Shown here: positions 34,547 to 43,413 of the stretch, piece after piece
Layout of the letters: each line of letters starts with the position of its first letter
How positions within the stretch are numbered: the stretch's first letter is position 1
Source of the DNA: Kribbella steppae
GTDB taxonomy: Bacteria > Actinomycetota > Actinomycetes > Propionibacteriales > Kribbellaceae
DNA length: 64,000 nucleotides
Reading direction: 5' to 3'
Assembly: GCF_004342025.1 (NCBI RefSeq)
Contig: NZ_SLWN01000006.1
Coordinates: 186,001-250,000 of the forward strand
Position numbers and translations under genes: made by a program
The notes under the pieces: model-generated
What the model saw: the letters and a program-made list of their open reading frames with translations, nothing else
Databases searched by the model: none
What the model was told of the DNA's origin: nothing

Positions 34547-35473
34547 CTAGGTGGCCGGCGTCCCGCGTTCGCCGTACACAGCGGTCACGAGGGCGATCAG
34601 CACCGCGGCGAAGAACATGTGGATGAGCACCAGGACCCACGGGAGTCCGGTGAAGTACTGCGTGAAGCCCACAACGCCCTGCAGTAGCTCCATCGCCAGC
34701 AACCACGCGGCCAACTTCCGCAGCGTCCGTGAGGTCGCCGTCACCCGGGTCGCGATCACCAACGCGATCGTGATCCCCAGGAGGCCGAACACGACGTCCG
34801 CGTGGAGCTGGCTGATCAGCGTCTCGTCGAACCCGTTCCGCCCGGTGTCCGGATCACCGGAATGCGGCCCGGCGCCGGTCACCAACGTGCCGAGGGCAAC
34901 GGCCAGCCAGACCGCCACCACACACGCGGTCGCGAGGGCGCGAACCACCGGGGGAGTGTGCGGGTAGGGACTCGTCCGGGACCGCCGCATCATCGAGACG
35001 GTCAAGGTGATGATCACCGGCGAGACCAGGAAGTGTGCCGAGACGATCCACGGGTTCAGCCCGGTCAGCACGCTGACACCGCCGATCACCGCCTGCAGCG
35101 GGACACCGAGCGCGGCAGCCGTCGCCAGCCGGCGCAGGTCCTTGCGCACCGGGCGGTACCGCATCACCGCCAGCCAGGTGCCGATCGCGATCACCGCGAC
35201 CACGAAGCCGAGCGTGCGGTTGCCGAACTCGATCGCGCCGTGCATGCCGAGCGCACTGTGCGGCACGTACGACTCGTCGGTGCACTGCGGCCAGGTCGGG
35301 CAGCCGAGGCCGGAGCCGGTCAGCCGGACCAGTCCACCGGTCACCACGATGCCGATGTTCGCCACCACCGACGCCCAGCCCCAGCGCCGTACGACGTCCA
35401 GGCTCGGCTCCGGCACCAGTCGCCAGAATCCGGTGACTGGTGCGGTCTCTTGAGGTGGGGTCTCGGTGCTCAT
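34547..35473 (-). CDS. ctaA: Heme A synthase
   Basis: 308 residues with eight predicted transmembrane helices in two four-helix halves. The first half carries VVTGGLVRLTGSGLGCPTWPQC and HGAIEFGNRTLG, the second HADVVFGLLG and LVLIHMFFAA; the histidines are the expected heme ligands. It converts heme O to heme A for cytochrome oxidase, following CtaB. ATG 35473 is used; GTG 35482 in frame is an alternative. It runs away from the ABC exporter permease, which lies 28 bases upstream on the same strand. Confidence 0.93.
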   Translation of the reverse strand: MSTETPPQETAPVTGFWRLVPEPSLDVVRRWGWASVVANIGIVVTGGLVRLTGSGLGCPTWPQCTDESYVPHSALGMHGAIEFGNRTLGFVVAVIAIGTWLAVMRYRPVRKDLRRLATAAALGVPLQAVIGGVSVLTGLNPWIVSAHFLVSPVIITLTVSMMRRSRTSPYPHTPPVVRALATACVVAVWLAVALGTLVTGAGPHSGDPDTGRNGFDETLISQLHADVVFGLLGITIALVIATRVTATSRTLRKLAAWLLAMELLQGVVGFTQYFTGLPWVLVLIHMFFAAVLIALVTAVYGERGTPAT

Positions 35474-35501
35474 CACCGGCACACTCTAAAGAAGCGCTCG
35501 C

Positions 35502-36281
35502 TCAGTCCCACCGGAAGGTCCGGGAGACCAGGTATCCGAGGACCCCCGCCCACAACGCCAGCGACAGCGCTGCGGCCCAGGGGATGACACCCTCGATGGT
35601 CGAGTTCGCCAGGCCGTTGGCCAGCGCAGCACTCGGCAGGACGCGGACAACGCCCTGGATGCCCTCGGGGTATTCGTCGACCGGCGTGAGCACAGCACCG
35701 CCGACCAAAAGCAGCAGATACAACAGGTTCGCCGCGGCCAGCGTCGCCTCTGCCCGCAGTACGCCGGCCATCAGCAGACCGAGCGAAGCGAAGGCAGCCG
35801 TCCCACACAGCACCATCAGCATCACACCGAACACGGCATCGAACCCGCCGGTCGGGTTCCAACCGAGCGCGAAGCCAGTCCCGATCAGTACGGCGAGCTG
35901 GATCACCTGCACCACCAGCACCGCACCGATCTTCCCGGCCAGCAGTCCGGTCCGAGACAGGGGAGAAGCGCCCAGCCGTTTGATCACGCCGTACCGCCGC
36001 TCGAAGCCGGTCGCGATCGCTAATGACGTGAACGACGATGACAACACGGCCAGCGCGAGCACACGAGGCACCGCGTCGTCGATGGCGGCCCCATCGCCCA
36101 GCGGCAGCCGGTTGCCGAGCCCAGTGCCGCCCAGCAGGAGGAGGAGACCCAGCGGGATCACGAGGGCCAGCAACAGTTGCTCACCGTTGCGGATCAGCAG
36201 CCTGAACTCCATCCGCGCATGCGCCAACACTTTCCGTGGCCAGGGCGCACTGCCCGGCCGCGGGGCGTACGTCGAACTCAT
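35502..36281 (-). CDS. ABC-2-type transporter permease
   Basis: 259 residues with six transmembrane helices and the ABC-2 segment SLAIATGFERRYGVIKRLGASPLSRTGLLAGK between helices 2 and 3. It pairs with the ATPase gene upstream (76-base gap) and matches the conserved mycobacterial pair next to ctaA and sufR. The substrate is unknown. Orthologous position between ctaA and sufR suggests a link to respiration or heme handling, which is inference. Confidence 0.9.
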   Translation of the reverse strand: MSSTYAPRPGSAPWPRKVLAHARMEFRLLIRNGEQLLLALVIPLGLLLLLGGTGLGNRLPLGDGAAIDDAVPRVLALAVLSSSFTSLAIATGFERRYGVIKRLGASPLSRTGLLAGKIGAVLVVQVIQLAVLIGTGFALGWNPTGGFDAVFGVMLMVLCGTAAFASLGLLMAGVLRAEATLAAANLLYLLLLVGGAVLTPVDEYPEGIQGVVRVLPSAALANGLANSTIEGVIPWAAALSLALWAGVLGYLVSRTFRWD

Positions 36282-36357
36282 CCACGTCCTCGCTTCGCTC
36301 CGGGCGCGGATGAGGCACTAAATACGCTGTGCCTGATGATGAACTCGCTCCGCTCGT

Positions 36358-37083
36358 TCACTTGTGCTCCCGACGCGGAGGTGCGGTCAAGGCCAGGTAG
36401 ACATCCTCGAGCGACTTGGTGCCGTGCTCGGTCAGGGTGTCCGGGGTGCCGGAGGCGATCACCTTGCCGGCGGACACCACGTGGACCTGATCCGACAGTT
36501 GCTCGGCTTCGTCCATCGCGTGGGTGGTGAGTACGACGGTCACTCCGTCGTCCCGCAGATCGCGGATCAGTTGCCAGATCTCGCGCCGGCCGTGCGGGTC
36601 CAGCCCCGTCGTCGGCTCGTCCAGGAACGCGATCTCCGGCCGGCCCACGATCGCCAGCGCGAACGAGAGCCGCTGCTTCTGGCCGCCGGACAGCCGCCGG
36701 TACGGCGTCCGGCCGCAGGTCCCGAGGTCGAGACGCTCGGCCAGGGCCGGGATGTCCAAGGGGTGGGTGTGCAGGCTGGCGACGTACCGGAGCATCTCGA
36801 GGGCCCGGACGCCGGACCAGGCGCCGCCTTCCTGCAGCATCACGCCGATCCGCGGCATCAGTTCGTCGTGGTCGGCGATCGGGTCCAGTCCGAGCACCCG
36901 GACCCGTCCGGATTCCGGCCGGCGGAAGCCCTCACAGCTCTCCACGGTGGTGGTCTTGCCCGCCCCGTTGGGGCCGAGCACGGACGTCACCGTGCCGCCG
37001 GTTACGGTGAGACTGAGACCGTCGACCGCGGCTTTCTCGCCGTACCGCACGACGAGGTTGTCGATCTCCACCGCGACTGGCAC
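36358..37083 (-). CDS. ABC transporter ATP-binding protein
   Basis: 241 residues. Walker A GPNGAGKTT, signature LSGGQKQRLSFALAIVG, Walker B IAFLDEPTTGLDPHG and H-loop VLTTHAMDEAEQL are all intact, as is the Q-loop (MLQEGGAW). It energises the permease encoded downstream. It is divergent from sufR; the 127-base gap holds the suf control sites. Confidence 0.94.
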   Translation of the reverse strand: MPVAVEIDNLVVRYGEKAAVDGLSLTVTGGTVTSVLGPNGAGKTTTVESCEGFRRPESGRVRVLGLDPIADHDELMPRIGVMLQEGGAWSGVRALEMLRYVASLHTHPLDIPALAERLDLGTCGRTPYRRLSGGQKQRLSFALAIVGRPEIAFLDEPTTGLDPHGRREIWQLIRDLRDDGVTVVLTTHAMDEAEQLSDQVHVVSAGKVIASGTPDTLTEHGTKSLEDVYLALTAPPRREHK

Positions 37084-37167
37084 AACGGCAGCATAGAGAA
37101 CGGGTGAACGTGACGTCGCTCACGCCCGGTCTTCACAGCCCGCGTGACCGCCCGAACCGGTTAGGGG

Positions 37168-37184
37168 ACCCTTATTTGAAGGGT
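37168..37184 (+). promoter_or_regulatory. Inverted repeat ACCCTT-N5-AAGGGT upstream of sufR
   Basis: Perfect 6-bp arms 26 bases before the sufR start. The same sequence with one extra base occurs at 2280-2297 upstream of the Rieske lipoprotein gene. Candidate operator or promoter element. Confidence 0.45.
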
Positions 37185-37199
37185 CTGGTGAATTACGCG

Positions 37200-37214
37200 A
37201 CACTGATGTTGTGA
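37200..37214 (+). promoter_or_regulatory. Putative SufR operator ACACT-N5-TGTGA overlapping the sufR start codon
   Basis: ACACT (37200-37204), GATGT, TGTGA (37210-37214). This is exactly the inverted-repeat form I recall as reported for M. tuberculosis SufR. The GTG start (37211-37213) lies within the right arm, so bound SufR would block initiation of the operon. Confidence 0.65.
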
Positions 37215-37951
37215 AAACTCCTGCGACGAACGGACCGGTGCCCGCGGGCGCCTCCGCTGTTGCTGGAATCATGCGGGACGAGTCGACCCGGGACCGGGTT
37301 GCCCGATCGATCCTGACCAACGGTCCGTCCAGCGCCGCGGTGCTCGCGGAGCGCTTGGAGCTGACCCCGGCAGCGGTCCGTCGGCACCTCGACCATCTGC
37401 TCGACGAGGGCCTGGTCGAGGCCCGCGAGGAGCGGGTCTACGGTCCCCGTGGCCGCGGCCGCCCCGCAAAGGTCTTCGTGCTGACCGACACCGGCCGGCA
37501 CGCTTTCCACCAGGCGTACGACGACCTGGCGGCCACCGCACTGCGGTTCATCGCCGAAGCCGGCGGTGACGAGGCGGTCGCGGAGTTCGCCCGGCGCCGG
37601 GTCGCCGAGGTGGAGCAGCGGTACCGGGGGCTGGTCGACGCGGCCCCCGAGAGTGACAAGGCGGAGGCGCTCGCCCAGGCCCTCACCACGGACGGCTATG
37701 CCGCCTCCACGGCGAAGGCCGCGCACGGAGAGCAGCTCTGCCAGCACCACTGCCCGGTCGCGCACGTGGCCGAGCAGTTCCCCCAACTGTGCGAGGCCGA
37801 GACCGAGGTGTTCGCCCGGTTGCTCGGCAAGCACGTCCAGAGACTGGCCACCATCGCCCACGGCGACGGTGTCTGCACGACACACATCCCCGGCCCCCAA
37901 CCGGTTACTGCCCCTGTATCCGACGGCGAATCTGCGAGGACTGCACGATGA
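37211..37951 (+). CDS. sufR: Iron-sulfur cluster-sensing repressor SufR
   Basis: 246 residues. The N-terminal winged helix (~30-95) reads RDRVARSILTNGPSSAAVLAERLELTPAAVRRHLDHL. A dimerising middle follows, then a C-terminal cysteine cluster: Cys177, Cys181, Cys194 and Cys222 (CQHHCPVAH, QLCEAE, GVCTTH). SufR dimers bind an Fe-S cluster through such cysteines and repress suf when clusters are sufficient. GTG 37211 lies within a SufR-type operator. Its stop overlaps sufB (ATGA). First gene of sufR-B-D-Rieske-C-S-U-T. Confidence 0.95.
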   Translation: MKTPATNGPVPAGASAVAGIMRDESTRDRVARSILTNGPSSAAVLAERLELTPAAVRRHLDHLLDEGLVEAREERVYGPRGRGRPAKVFVLTDTGRHAFHQAYDDLAATALRFIAEAGGDEAVAEFARRRVAEVEQRYRGLVDAAPESDKAEALAQALTTDGYAASTAKAAHGEQLCQHHCPVAHVAEQFPQLCEAETEVFARLLGKHVQRLATIAHGDGVCTTHIPGPQPVTAPVSDGESARTAR

Positions 37952-39360
37952 CGCAAACCGCTCACCCCGAACTGGAAGGCCTCGGCAACTACCAGTACGG
38001 CTGGGCCGACTCCGACGCCGCCGGCGCGGTCGCTCAGCGCGGCCTCAGCGCCGACGTGGTGCGGGGGATCTCCGCCCTCAAGAACGAGCCGGAGTGGATG
38101 CTCGACCTGCGGCTGAAGGGTCTGAAGCTCTTCGACCGCAAGCCGATGCCGTCATGGGGTGCGGACCTGTCCGGGATCGACTTCGACAACATCAAGTACT
38201 TCGTCCGGTCGACCGAGAAGCAGGCGACCAGCTGGGAAGAGCTGCCCGAGGACATCAAGAACACCTACGACAAGCTCGGCATCCCGGAGGCGGAGAAGCA
38301 GCGCCTGGTCGCCGGTGTCGCGGCGCAGTACGAATCCGAGGTCGTCTACCACCAGATCCGCGAGGACCTGGAGGCCCAGGGCGTCATCTTCCTGGACACC
38401 GACACCGGTCTGCGCGAGCACCCGGAGCTCTTCAAGGAGTACTTCGGCTCCGTCATCCCGGTTGGCGACAACAAGTTCGCCTCGCTGAACACCTCGGTCT
38501 GGTCCGGCGGATCGTTCATCTACGTGCCCAAGGGCGTCAAGGTGGACATCCCGCTGCAGGCCTACTTCCGGATCAACACCGAGAACATGGGCCAGTTCGA
38601 GCGGACCCTGATCATCGTCGACGAGGACGCCTACGTGCACTACGTCGAGGGCTGTACGGCGCCGATCTACAAGTCGGACTCGCTGCACTCCGCGGTGGTC
38701 GAGATCATCGTGAAGAAGGGCGCCCGCTGCCGCTACACGACGATCCAGAACTGGTCGAACAACGTCTACAACCTGGTCACCAAGCGCGCCACCTGTGAGG
38801 CCGGCGCGACGATGGAGTGGATCGACGGCAACATCGGTTCCAAGGTGACGATGAAGTACCCGGCCGTCTACCTGATGGGTGAGCACGCCAAGGGCGAGAC
38901 CCTGTCGGTCGCGTTCGCGGGCGAGGGCCAGCACCAGGACGCCGGCTCGAAGATGGTGCACAACGCGCCGTACACCTCCAGCTCGATCGTGTCGAAGTCC
39001 GTGGCCCGCGGTGGCGGCCGGACGTCGTACCGGGGCCTGGTCGAGGTGGCGCCGGGGTCGCACCACAGCAAGTCCACGGTGCGCTGTGACGCGCTGCTGG
39101 TCGACACCATCAGCCGTTCGGACACCTACCCGTACGTCGACGTCCGCGAGGACGACGTGGCGATGGGGCACGAGGCGACCGTGTCCAAGGTCAGTGACGA
39201 CCAGCTCTTCTACCTGATGAGCCGGGGCATGGCCGAGGACGAGGCGATGGCGATGATCGTCCGCGGCTTCATCGAGCCGATCGCCCGCGAGCTCCCGATG
39301 GAGTACGCGCTGGAACTGAACCGACTGATCGAGCTGCAGATGGAAGGGGCCGTCGGCTGA
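37948..39360 (+). CDS. sufB: Fe-S cluster assembly scaffold SufB
   Basis: 470 residues. Landmarks are SSGGSF-like SGGSFIYVPKGV, FERTLIIVDEDAYVHYVEGCTAP and the late HEATVSKVSDDQLFYLMSRGM. SufB forms the SufBC2D scaffold where [4Fe-4S] clusters are built. The sequence is continuous with no intein, unlike M. tuberculosis SufB. ATG 37948 overlaps the sufR stop, and sufD begins in its stop codon (TGATG). Confidence 0.97.
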   Translation: MTQTAHPELEGLGNYQYGWADSDAAGAVAQRGLSADVVRGISALKNEPEWMLDLRLKGLKLFDRKPMPSWGADLSGIDFDNIKYFVRSTEKQATSWEELPEDIKNTYDKLGIPEAEKQRLVAGVAAQYESEVVYHQIREDLEAQGVIFLDTDTGLREHPELFKEYFGSVIPVGDNKFASLNTSVWSGGSFIYVPKGVKVDIPLQAYFRINTENMGQFERTLIIVDEDAYVHYVEGCTAPIYKSDSLHSAVVEIIVKKGARCRYTTIQNWSNNVYNLVTKRATCEAGATMEWIDGNIGSKVTMKYPAVYLMGEHAKGETLSVAFAGEGQHQDAGSKMVHNAPYTSSSIVSKSVARGGGRTSYRGLVEVAPGSHHSKSTVRCDALLVDTISRSDTYPYVDVREDDVAMGHEATVSKVSDDQLFYLMSRGMAEDEAMAMIVRGFIEPIARELPMEYALELNRLIELQMEGAVG

Positions 39361-40583
39361 TGTCCGCCACTGAAACCCTTGTTGCCACCGGTAACAAGGC
39401 GCACTCCCACGGGCCGGGGTCCCCGGTACCGCTGCAGGCCCGCAGTGAGCGGCCGACGTCGTACGACGTGGCCGACTTCGCGGTGCCGCACGGTCGCGAG
39501 GAGGAGTGGCGCTTCACCCCGGTCAAGGCGCTCAAGGCGCTGTTCGCCGACGAGGCCGGCACCGAGACCCCGAAGATCGACGCGTCCGGCCCGGACGGTG
39601 TCGTGTTCGAGACTGTCGCGGCCGACTCGCTGAAGGTGGGCACGCCGCAGGACCGCGCCGCCGCCGTCGCCTGGACCCACGCGGCCGAGGCGCTCGCGGT
39701 GCGGATCCCGGTCGAGGCCGAGCTGACCGAGCCGGTGCACGTGAACGTCGCCAGCCTCGGCGCCCGCGGCTTCACCCACCTGATCGTGGACGCCGCCCGG
39801 CACAGCCGCTCGATCGTGATCATCGATCACACCGGCGCCGGCGAGCTGGGCAGCAACGTCGAGATCGTCGTCGGTGACGGCGCCGACCTGCGGGTCGTCT
39901 CGATCCAGCAGGCCGACCACGAGTCGATCCACCTGGCCCAGCACGACGCGCTGGTCGGCCGGGACGCCCGGCTGCACCACGTCGTGGTCACCCTCGGCGG
40001 CAAGGTCGTCCGCGTCTCGACCAACGTCCGGTACGCCGGTCCCGGCGGCGACGCCGAGCTGGTCGGGGTCTACTTCGCCGAGACCGGTCAGCACCACGAG
40101 AACCGGCTGTTCGTCGACCACGAGGCGACGCAGTGCAAGAGCAACGTGCTCTACAAGGGTGCGCTGGCCGGTGACCACGCCCGCTCGGTGTGGATCGGCG
40201 ATGTGCTGATCCGGGCCGCGGCCGAGGGCACCGACACCTTCGAGCTGAACCGGAACCTGGTGCTCACCGACGGCGCCCGCGCCGACTCGGTGCCGAACCT
40301 GGAGATCGAGACCGGCGAGATCGAGGGCGCCGGGCATGCTTCGGCGACCGGCCGGTTCGACGACGAGCAGCTGTTCTACCTGCAGGCCCGCGGTATCCCC
40401 GAGGATGCGGCCCGGCGGCTGGTCGTGTCCGGCTTCTTCAACGACATCATCGGCAAGATCGGCGTCCCCGAGGTGGCCGAACACCTGCACGACGTGATCG
40501 AGGAGAAGCTGGCCCGGACGGCCGAGTTGAGTGCTGCGGCGGCGAAGGCCACCGGGCAGAGCACGGCGGTCGCGGGTCAGTGA
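39360..40583 (+). CDS. sufD: Fe-S cluster assembly protein SufD
   Basis: 407 residues, paralogous to SufB in its right-handed beta-helix core (HHVVVTLGGKVVRVSTNVRY; VDHEATQCKSNVLYKGAL; ATGRFDDEQLFYLQARGIPEDAARRLVVSGFF). It partners SufB and the SufC ATPase. The GREEEWRFTPVKAL segment is typical of the SufD N-terminus. It overlaps both neighbours (TGATG and GTGA). Confidence 0.96.
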   Translation: MSATETLVATGNKAHSHGPGSPVPLQARSERPTSYDVADFAVPHGREEEWRFTPVKALKALFADEAGTETPKIDASGPDGVVFETVAADSLKVGTPQDRAAAVAWTHAAEALAVRIPVEAELTEPVHVNVASLGARGFTHLIVDAARHSRSIVIIDHTGAGELGSNVEIVVGDGADLRVVSIQQADHESIHLAQHDALVGRDARLHHVVVTLGGKVVRVSTNVRYAGPGGDAELVGVYFAETGQHHENRLFVDHEATQCKSNVLYKGALAGDHARSVWIGDVLIRAAAEGTDTFELNRNLVLTDGARADSVPNLEIETGEIEGAGHASATGRFDDEQLFYLQARGIPEDAARRLVVSGFFNDIIGKIGVPEVAEHLHDVIEEKLARTAELSAAAAKATGQSTAVAGQ

Positions 40584-40918
40584 GCGACAGCTTCGAGCGC
40601 GCCTGCGCCGTCACCGACGTACCGGACGAAGGAGTCGTCCCGGTGGAGGTCGGCGGTGTCGAGGTCGCGGTCGTGAAGAGCGGGGGGCAGTTCTTCGCGG
40701 TGCGGGACGAGTGCTCGCACGCGCAGATCCAGCTGTCCGAGGGTGAGGTCGGCGAGTGCGAGATCGAGTGCTGGCTGCACGGATCCCGTTTCGACCTGCG
40801 CACCGGTGAGCCGACCAGCCTGCCCGCGTACGACCCGGTGCCGGTGTATCCGGTCCGGCTGGACGGCGACGATCTGATGGTCGACGTCAAGAACCCCCTG
40901 AATCAGGCATCCCTGTAA
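40580..40918 (+). CDS. Rieske-type [2Fe-2S] ferredoxin of the SUF operon
   Basis: 112 residues. Cluster ligands are in CSHAQIQLSEGEV (Cys-x-His) and CWLHGSRFDLRTG (Cys-x2-His). This is a soluble bis-His ferredoxin of the non-heme oxygenase ferredoxin type, widely placed between sufD and sufC in actinobacteria. It may supply electrons for cluster assembly. GTG 40580 overlaps the sufD stop; the longer open frame into sufD is spurious. Confidence 0.93.
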   Translation: MSDSFERACAVTDVPDEGVVPVEVGGVEVAVVKSGGQFFAVRDECSHAQIQLSEGEVGECEIECWLHGSRFDLRTGEPTSLPAYDPVPVYPVRLDGDDLMVDVKNPLNQASL

Positions 40919-40940
40919 AGCGACGGAGATAGAAAACCTC

Positions 40941-41702
40941 ATGGCGACACTCGAGATCCGCGACCTGTACGTGTCGGTCGACACCGAGAACGGCCCGAAG
41001 GAGATCCTGCGCGGCGTCGACCTGACCATCGCTGCTGGTCAGACGCACGCGATCATGGGCCCGAACGGTTCCGGCAAGTCCACGCTGGCGTACTCGATCG
41101 CCGGCCACCCGAAGTACAACATCACCCGCGGCACCGTCACCCTCGACGGCGAGGACGTGCTGGACATGGCCGTCGACGAGCGCGCCCGGGCCGGCCTGTT
41201 CCTGGCGATGCAGTACCCGGTCGAGGTGCCCGGTGTGTCGGTGGCGAACTTCCTCCGGACCGCGAAGACCGCGATCGACGGCGAGGCCCCGAAGCTGCGT
41301 ACCTGGGTGAAGGACGTCAACAAGGCGCTGTCGGACCTGGACATGGACCCCGACTTCGCCCAGCGCAACGTCAACGAGGGCTTCTCCGGTGGCGAGAAGA
41401 AGCGGCACGAGATCGTCCAGCTGGAGCTGCTGAACCCGAAGATCGCGATCCTCGACGAGACCGACTCCGGCCTCGACATCGACGCGCTGAAGATCGTCTC
41501 CACCGGCGTCAACCGGTTCGCGGAGCAGGGTGACAAGGGTGTTCTGCTGATCACCCACTACACCCGGATCCTGCGCTACATCAAGCCGGACTTCGTGCAT
41601 GTGTTCGTCGACGGCCGGGTGGCCGAAGAGGGCGGCGCGGAGCTGGCCGAAGAGCTCGAGGCCAACGGCTACGAGAGGTTCCTGAAGGCAGGCGCGAAGT
41701 GA
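40941..41702 (+). CDS. sufC: SUF complex ATPase SufC
   Basis: 253 residues. Walker A GPNGSGKST, signature GFSGGEKKRHEIVQLELL, Walker B IAILDETDSGLDIDAL, and H-loop LLITHYTRIL. The FSGGEKKRxE variant is diagnostic of SufC. It drives the conformational change of SufB-SufD. It follows the Rieske gene by 22 bases and overlaps sufS (GTGA). Confidence 0.97.
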   Translation: MATLEIRDLYVSVDTENGPKEILRGVDLTIAAGQTHAIMGPNGSGKSTLAYSIAGHPKYNITRGTVTLDGEDVLDMAVDERARAGLFLAMQYPVEVPGVSVANFLRTAKTAIDGEAPKLRTWVKDVNKALSDLDMDPDFAQRNVNEGFSGGEKKRHEIVQLELLNPKIAILDETDSGLDIDALKIVSTGVNRFAEQGDKGVLLITHYTRILRYIKPDFVHVFVDGRVAEEGGAELAEELEANGYERFLKAGAK

Positions 41703-42955
41703 CCAACGCCCGGACGTTCAGCAGTCCCCTGGACCTGCAGTCGGTCCGGGCGGACTTCCCCATCCTTTCCCGCGAGCTGGCGAACGGGTTCCCGCTGGTC
41801 TACCTGGACTCGGCGAACTCGTCGCAGAAGCCGCGCCAGGTGGTCCAGGCGATCGAGGACCACTACCTGAAGCACAACGCCAACGTCGCCCGGGCCATGC
41901 ACCAGCTCGGTGCCGAGGCGACCGCGGCGTACGAGGGCGGCCGGGACAAGGTCGCGGCCTTCCTCGGCGCTCCGTCGCGGAACGAGATCGTCTTCACCAA
42001 GAACGCCTCCGAGGCGCTCAACCTGGCCGCGCACACCCTCGGCGCGTCACTGAAGCCGGGCGACGAGGTGGTGATCTCCGAGATGGAGCACCACAGCAAC
42101 ATCGTCCCGTGGCAGCTGGCCTGTGAGCGGACCGGCGCGACGCTGAAGTGGTTCGGCGTGACCGACGAGGGCCGGCTCGACCTGAGTAACCTCGACGAGC
42201 TGATCACCGAGAACACCAAGGTCGTCTCGCTGACCTGGGTCTCGAACGCGCTCGGCACGATCAACCCGATCACCGACATCGCCGCCAAGGCGCACGCGGT
42301 CGGCGCGACCGTCGTCGTGGACGCGTCGCAGGCGGTGCCGCAGTTCCCGGTCGACGTGTCGACGCTCGGGGCGGACCTGCTGGTCTTCACCGGTCACAAG
42401 GTGGTCGGCCCGACCGGTATCGGCGTGCTCTGGGGTCGCTACGACCTGCTCGCCTCGTTGCCGCCCTTCCTGGGTGGCGGCGAGATGATCGAGGTCGTGC
42501 GGATGACCGGTTCGACGTACGCCGCGCCGCCGGCCCGGTTCGAGGCCGGTACGCCGCCGATCGCCCAGGCGGTCGGTCTCGGTGCGGCCATCGACTACCT
42601 GTCCGGGATCGGGATGGACAAGATCGCCGCCCACGAGCACGCGATCGTCGAGTACGCCCTCGAGGGACTGAAGACCGTTCCGGGGCTGACCATCCTCGGC
42701 CCGACCGACGCGACCGATCACGGTGGCGCGATCAGCTTCGAGCTGGACGGCGTACACCCGCACGACGTGGCGACCGTGCTGGACACCCGCGGGATCGCGG
42801 TACGGGCCGGGCACCACTGTGCGCGGCCGGTGCACGAGCGGTTCGGCGTACAGTCCTCGACACGGGCGTCCTTCTACCTCTACACGACCCCGGAAGAGGT
42901 CGAGGCGCTGGTGGACGGCCTCGGCTTCGTCCGTACTTTCTTCAAGGTGGCTTGA
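41699..42955 (+). CDS. sufS: Cysteine desulfurase SufS
   Basis: 418 residues, fold-type I PLP enzyme. The PLP lysine is Lys234 (FTGHKVVGPTG) and the persulfide cysteine is Cys374 (RAGHHCARPVHERFG), with the short active loop of group II desulfurases. It releases sulfur from cysteine and hands it to SufU, which is encoded next. GTG 41699 overlaps the sufC stop. Confidence 0.97.
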   Translation: MTNARTFSSPLDLQSVRADFPILSRELANGFPLVYLDSANSSQKPRQVVQAIEDHYLKHNANVARAMHQLGAEATAAYEGGRDKVAAFLGAPSRNEIVFTKNASEALNLAAHTLGASLKPGDEVVISEMEHHSNIVPWQLACERTGATLKWFGVTDEGRLDLSNLDELITENTKVVSLTWVSNALGTINPITDIAAKAHAVGATVVVDASQAVPQFPVDVSTLGADLLVFTGHKVVGPTGIGVLWGRYDLLASLPPFLGGGEMIEVVRMTGSTYAAPPARFEAGTPPIAQAVGLGAAIDYLSGIGMDKIAAHEHAIVEYALEGLKTVPGLTILGPTDATDHGGAISFELDGVHPHDVATVLDTRGIAVRAGHHCARPVHERFGVQSSTRASFYLYTTPEEVEALVDGLGFVRTFFKVA

Positions 42956-43413
42956 TGCAGCTCGACTCGCTGTACCAGGAGATCATCCTGGACCACTACC
43001 GCAGCCCACATCACTCGGGTCTGGCGGAGCCGTACGACGTGGAGGTGCACCACGTGAACCCGTCCTGCGGGGACGAGGTCACCCTCCGGGTCGAGCTCGA
43101 CGGCGACACGGTGACCGGCGTGACCCACGCGAGCGTCGGCTGCTCGATCAGCCAGGCCGCGACGTCGGTGATGACAGACCTGGTGATCGGCAAACCGGTC
43201 ACCGAGGGCATGGCGACGTACGAGAAGTTCCTCGAGCTGATGCAGGGCCGGGGGAATGTCGAACCGGATGAAGAGGTTCTGGAGGACGGCGTCGCGTTTG
43301 CCGGCGTCGCGCAGTTCCCGGCCCGGGTGAAATGCGCACTGCTGGGCTGGTCGGCCTGGCGGGACGCGACCGCCCAGGCACTCGCGCGGAAAGAAGGAGT
43401 GAGCAATGCCTGA
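42955..43413 (+). CDS. sufU: SufU zinc-dependent sulfurtransferase
   Basis: 152 residues. Three cysteines, Cys38 (NPSCGDE), Cys63 (VGCSIS) and Cys127 (RVKCALLGW), with Asp40 form the zinc site typical of Gram-positive SufU, which takes sulfur from SufS. The ~20-residue insertion between the second and third cysteines (EGMATYEKFLELMQG) distinguishes SufU from IscU. ATG 42955 overlaps the sufS stop (TGATG). Confidence 0.96.
   Translation: MQLDSLYQEIILDHYRSPHHSGLAEPYDVEVHHVNPSCGDEVTLRVELDGDTVTGVTHASVGCSISQAATSVMTDLVIGKPVTEGMATYEKFLELMQGRGNVEPDEEVLEDGVAFAGVAQFPARVKCALLGWSAWRDATAQALARKEGVSNA

Noticed and set aside
37948..39360. Intein in sufB as in mycobacteria
   Set aside because: The protein is 470 residues, collinear with intein-free SufB, with no splicing motifs.
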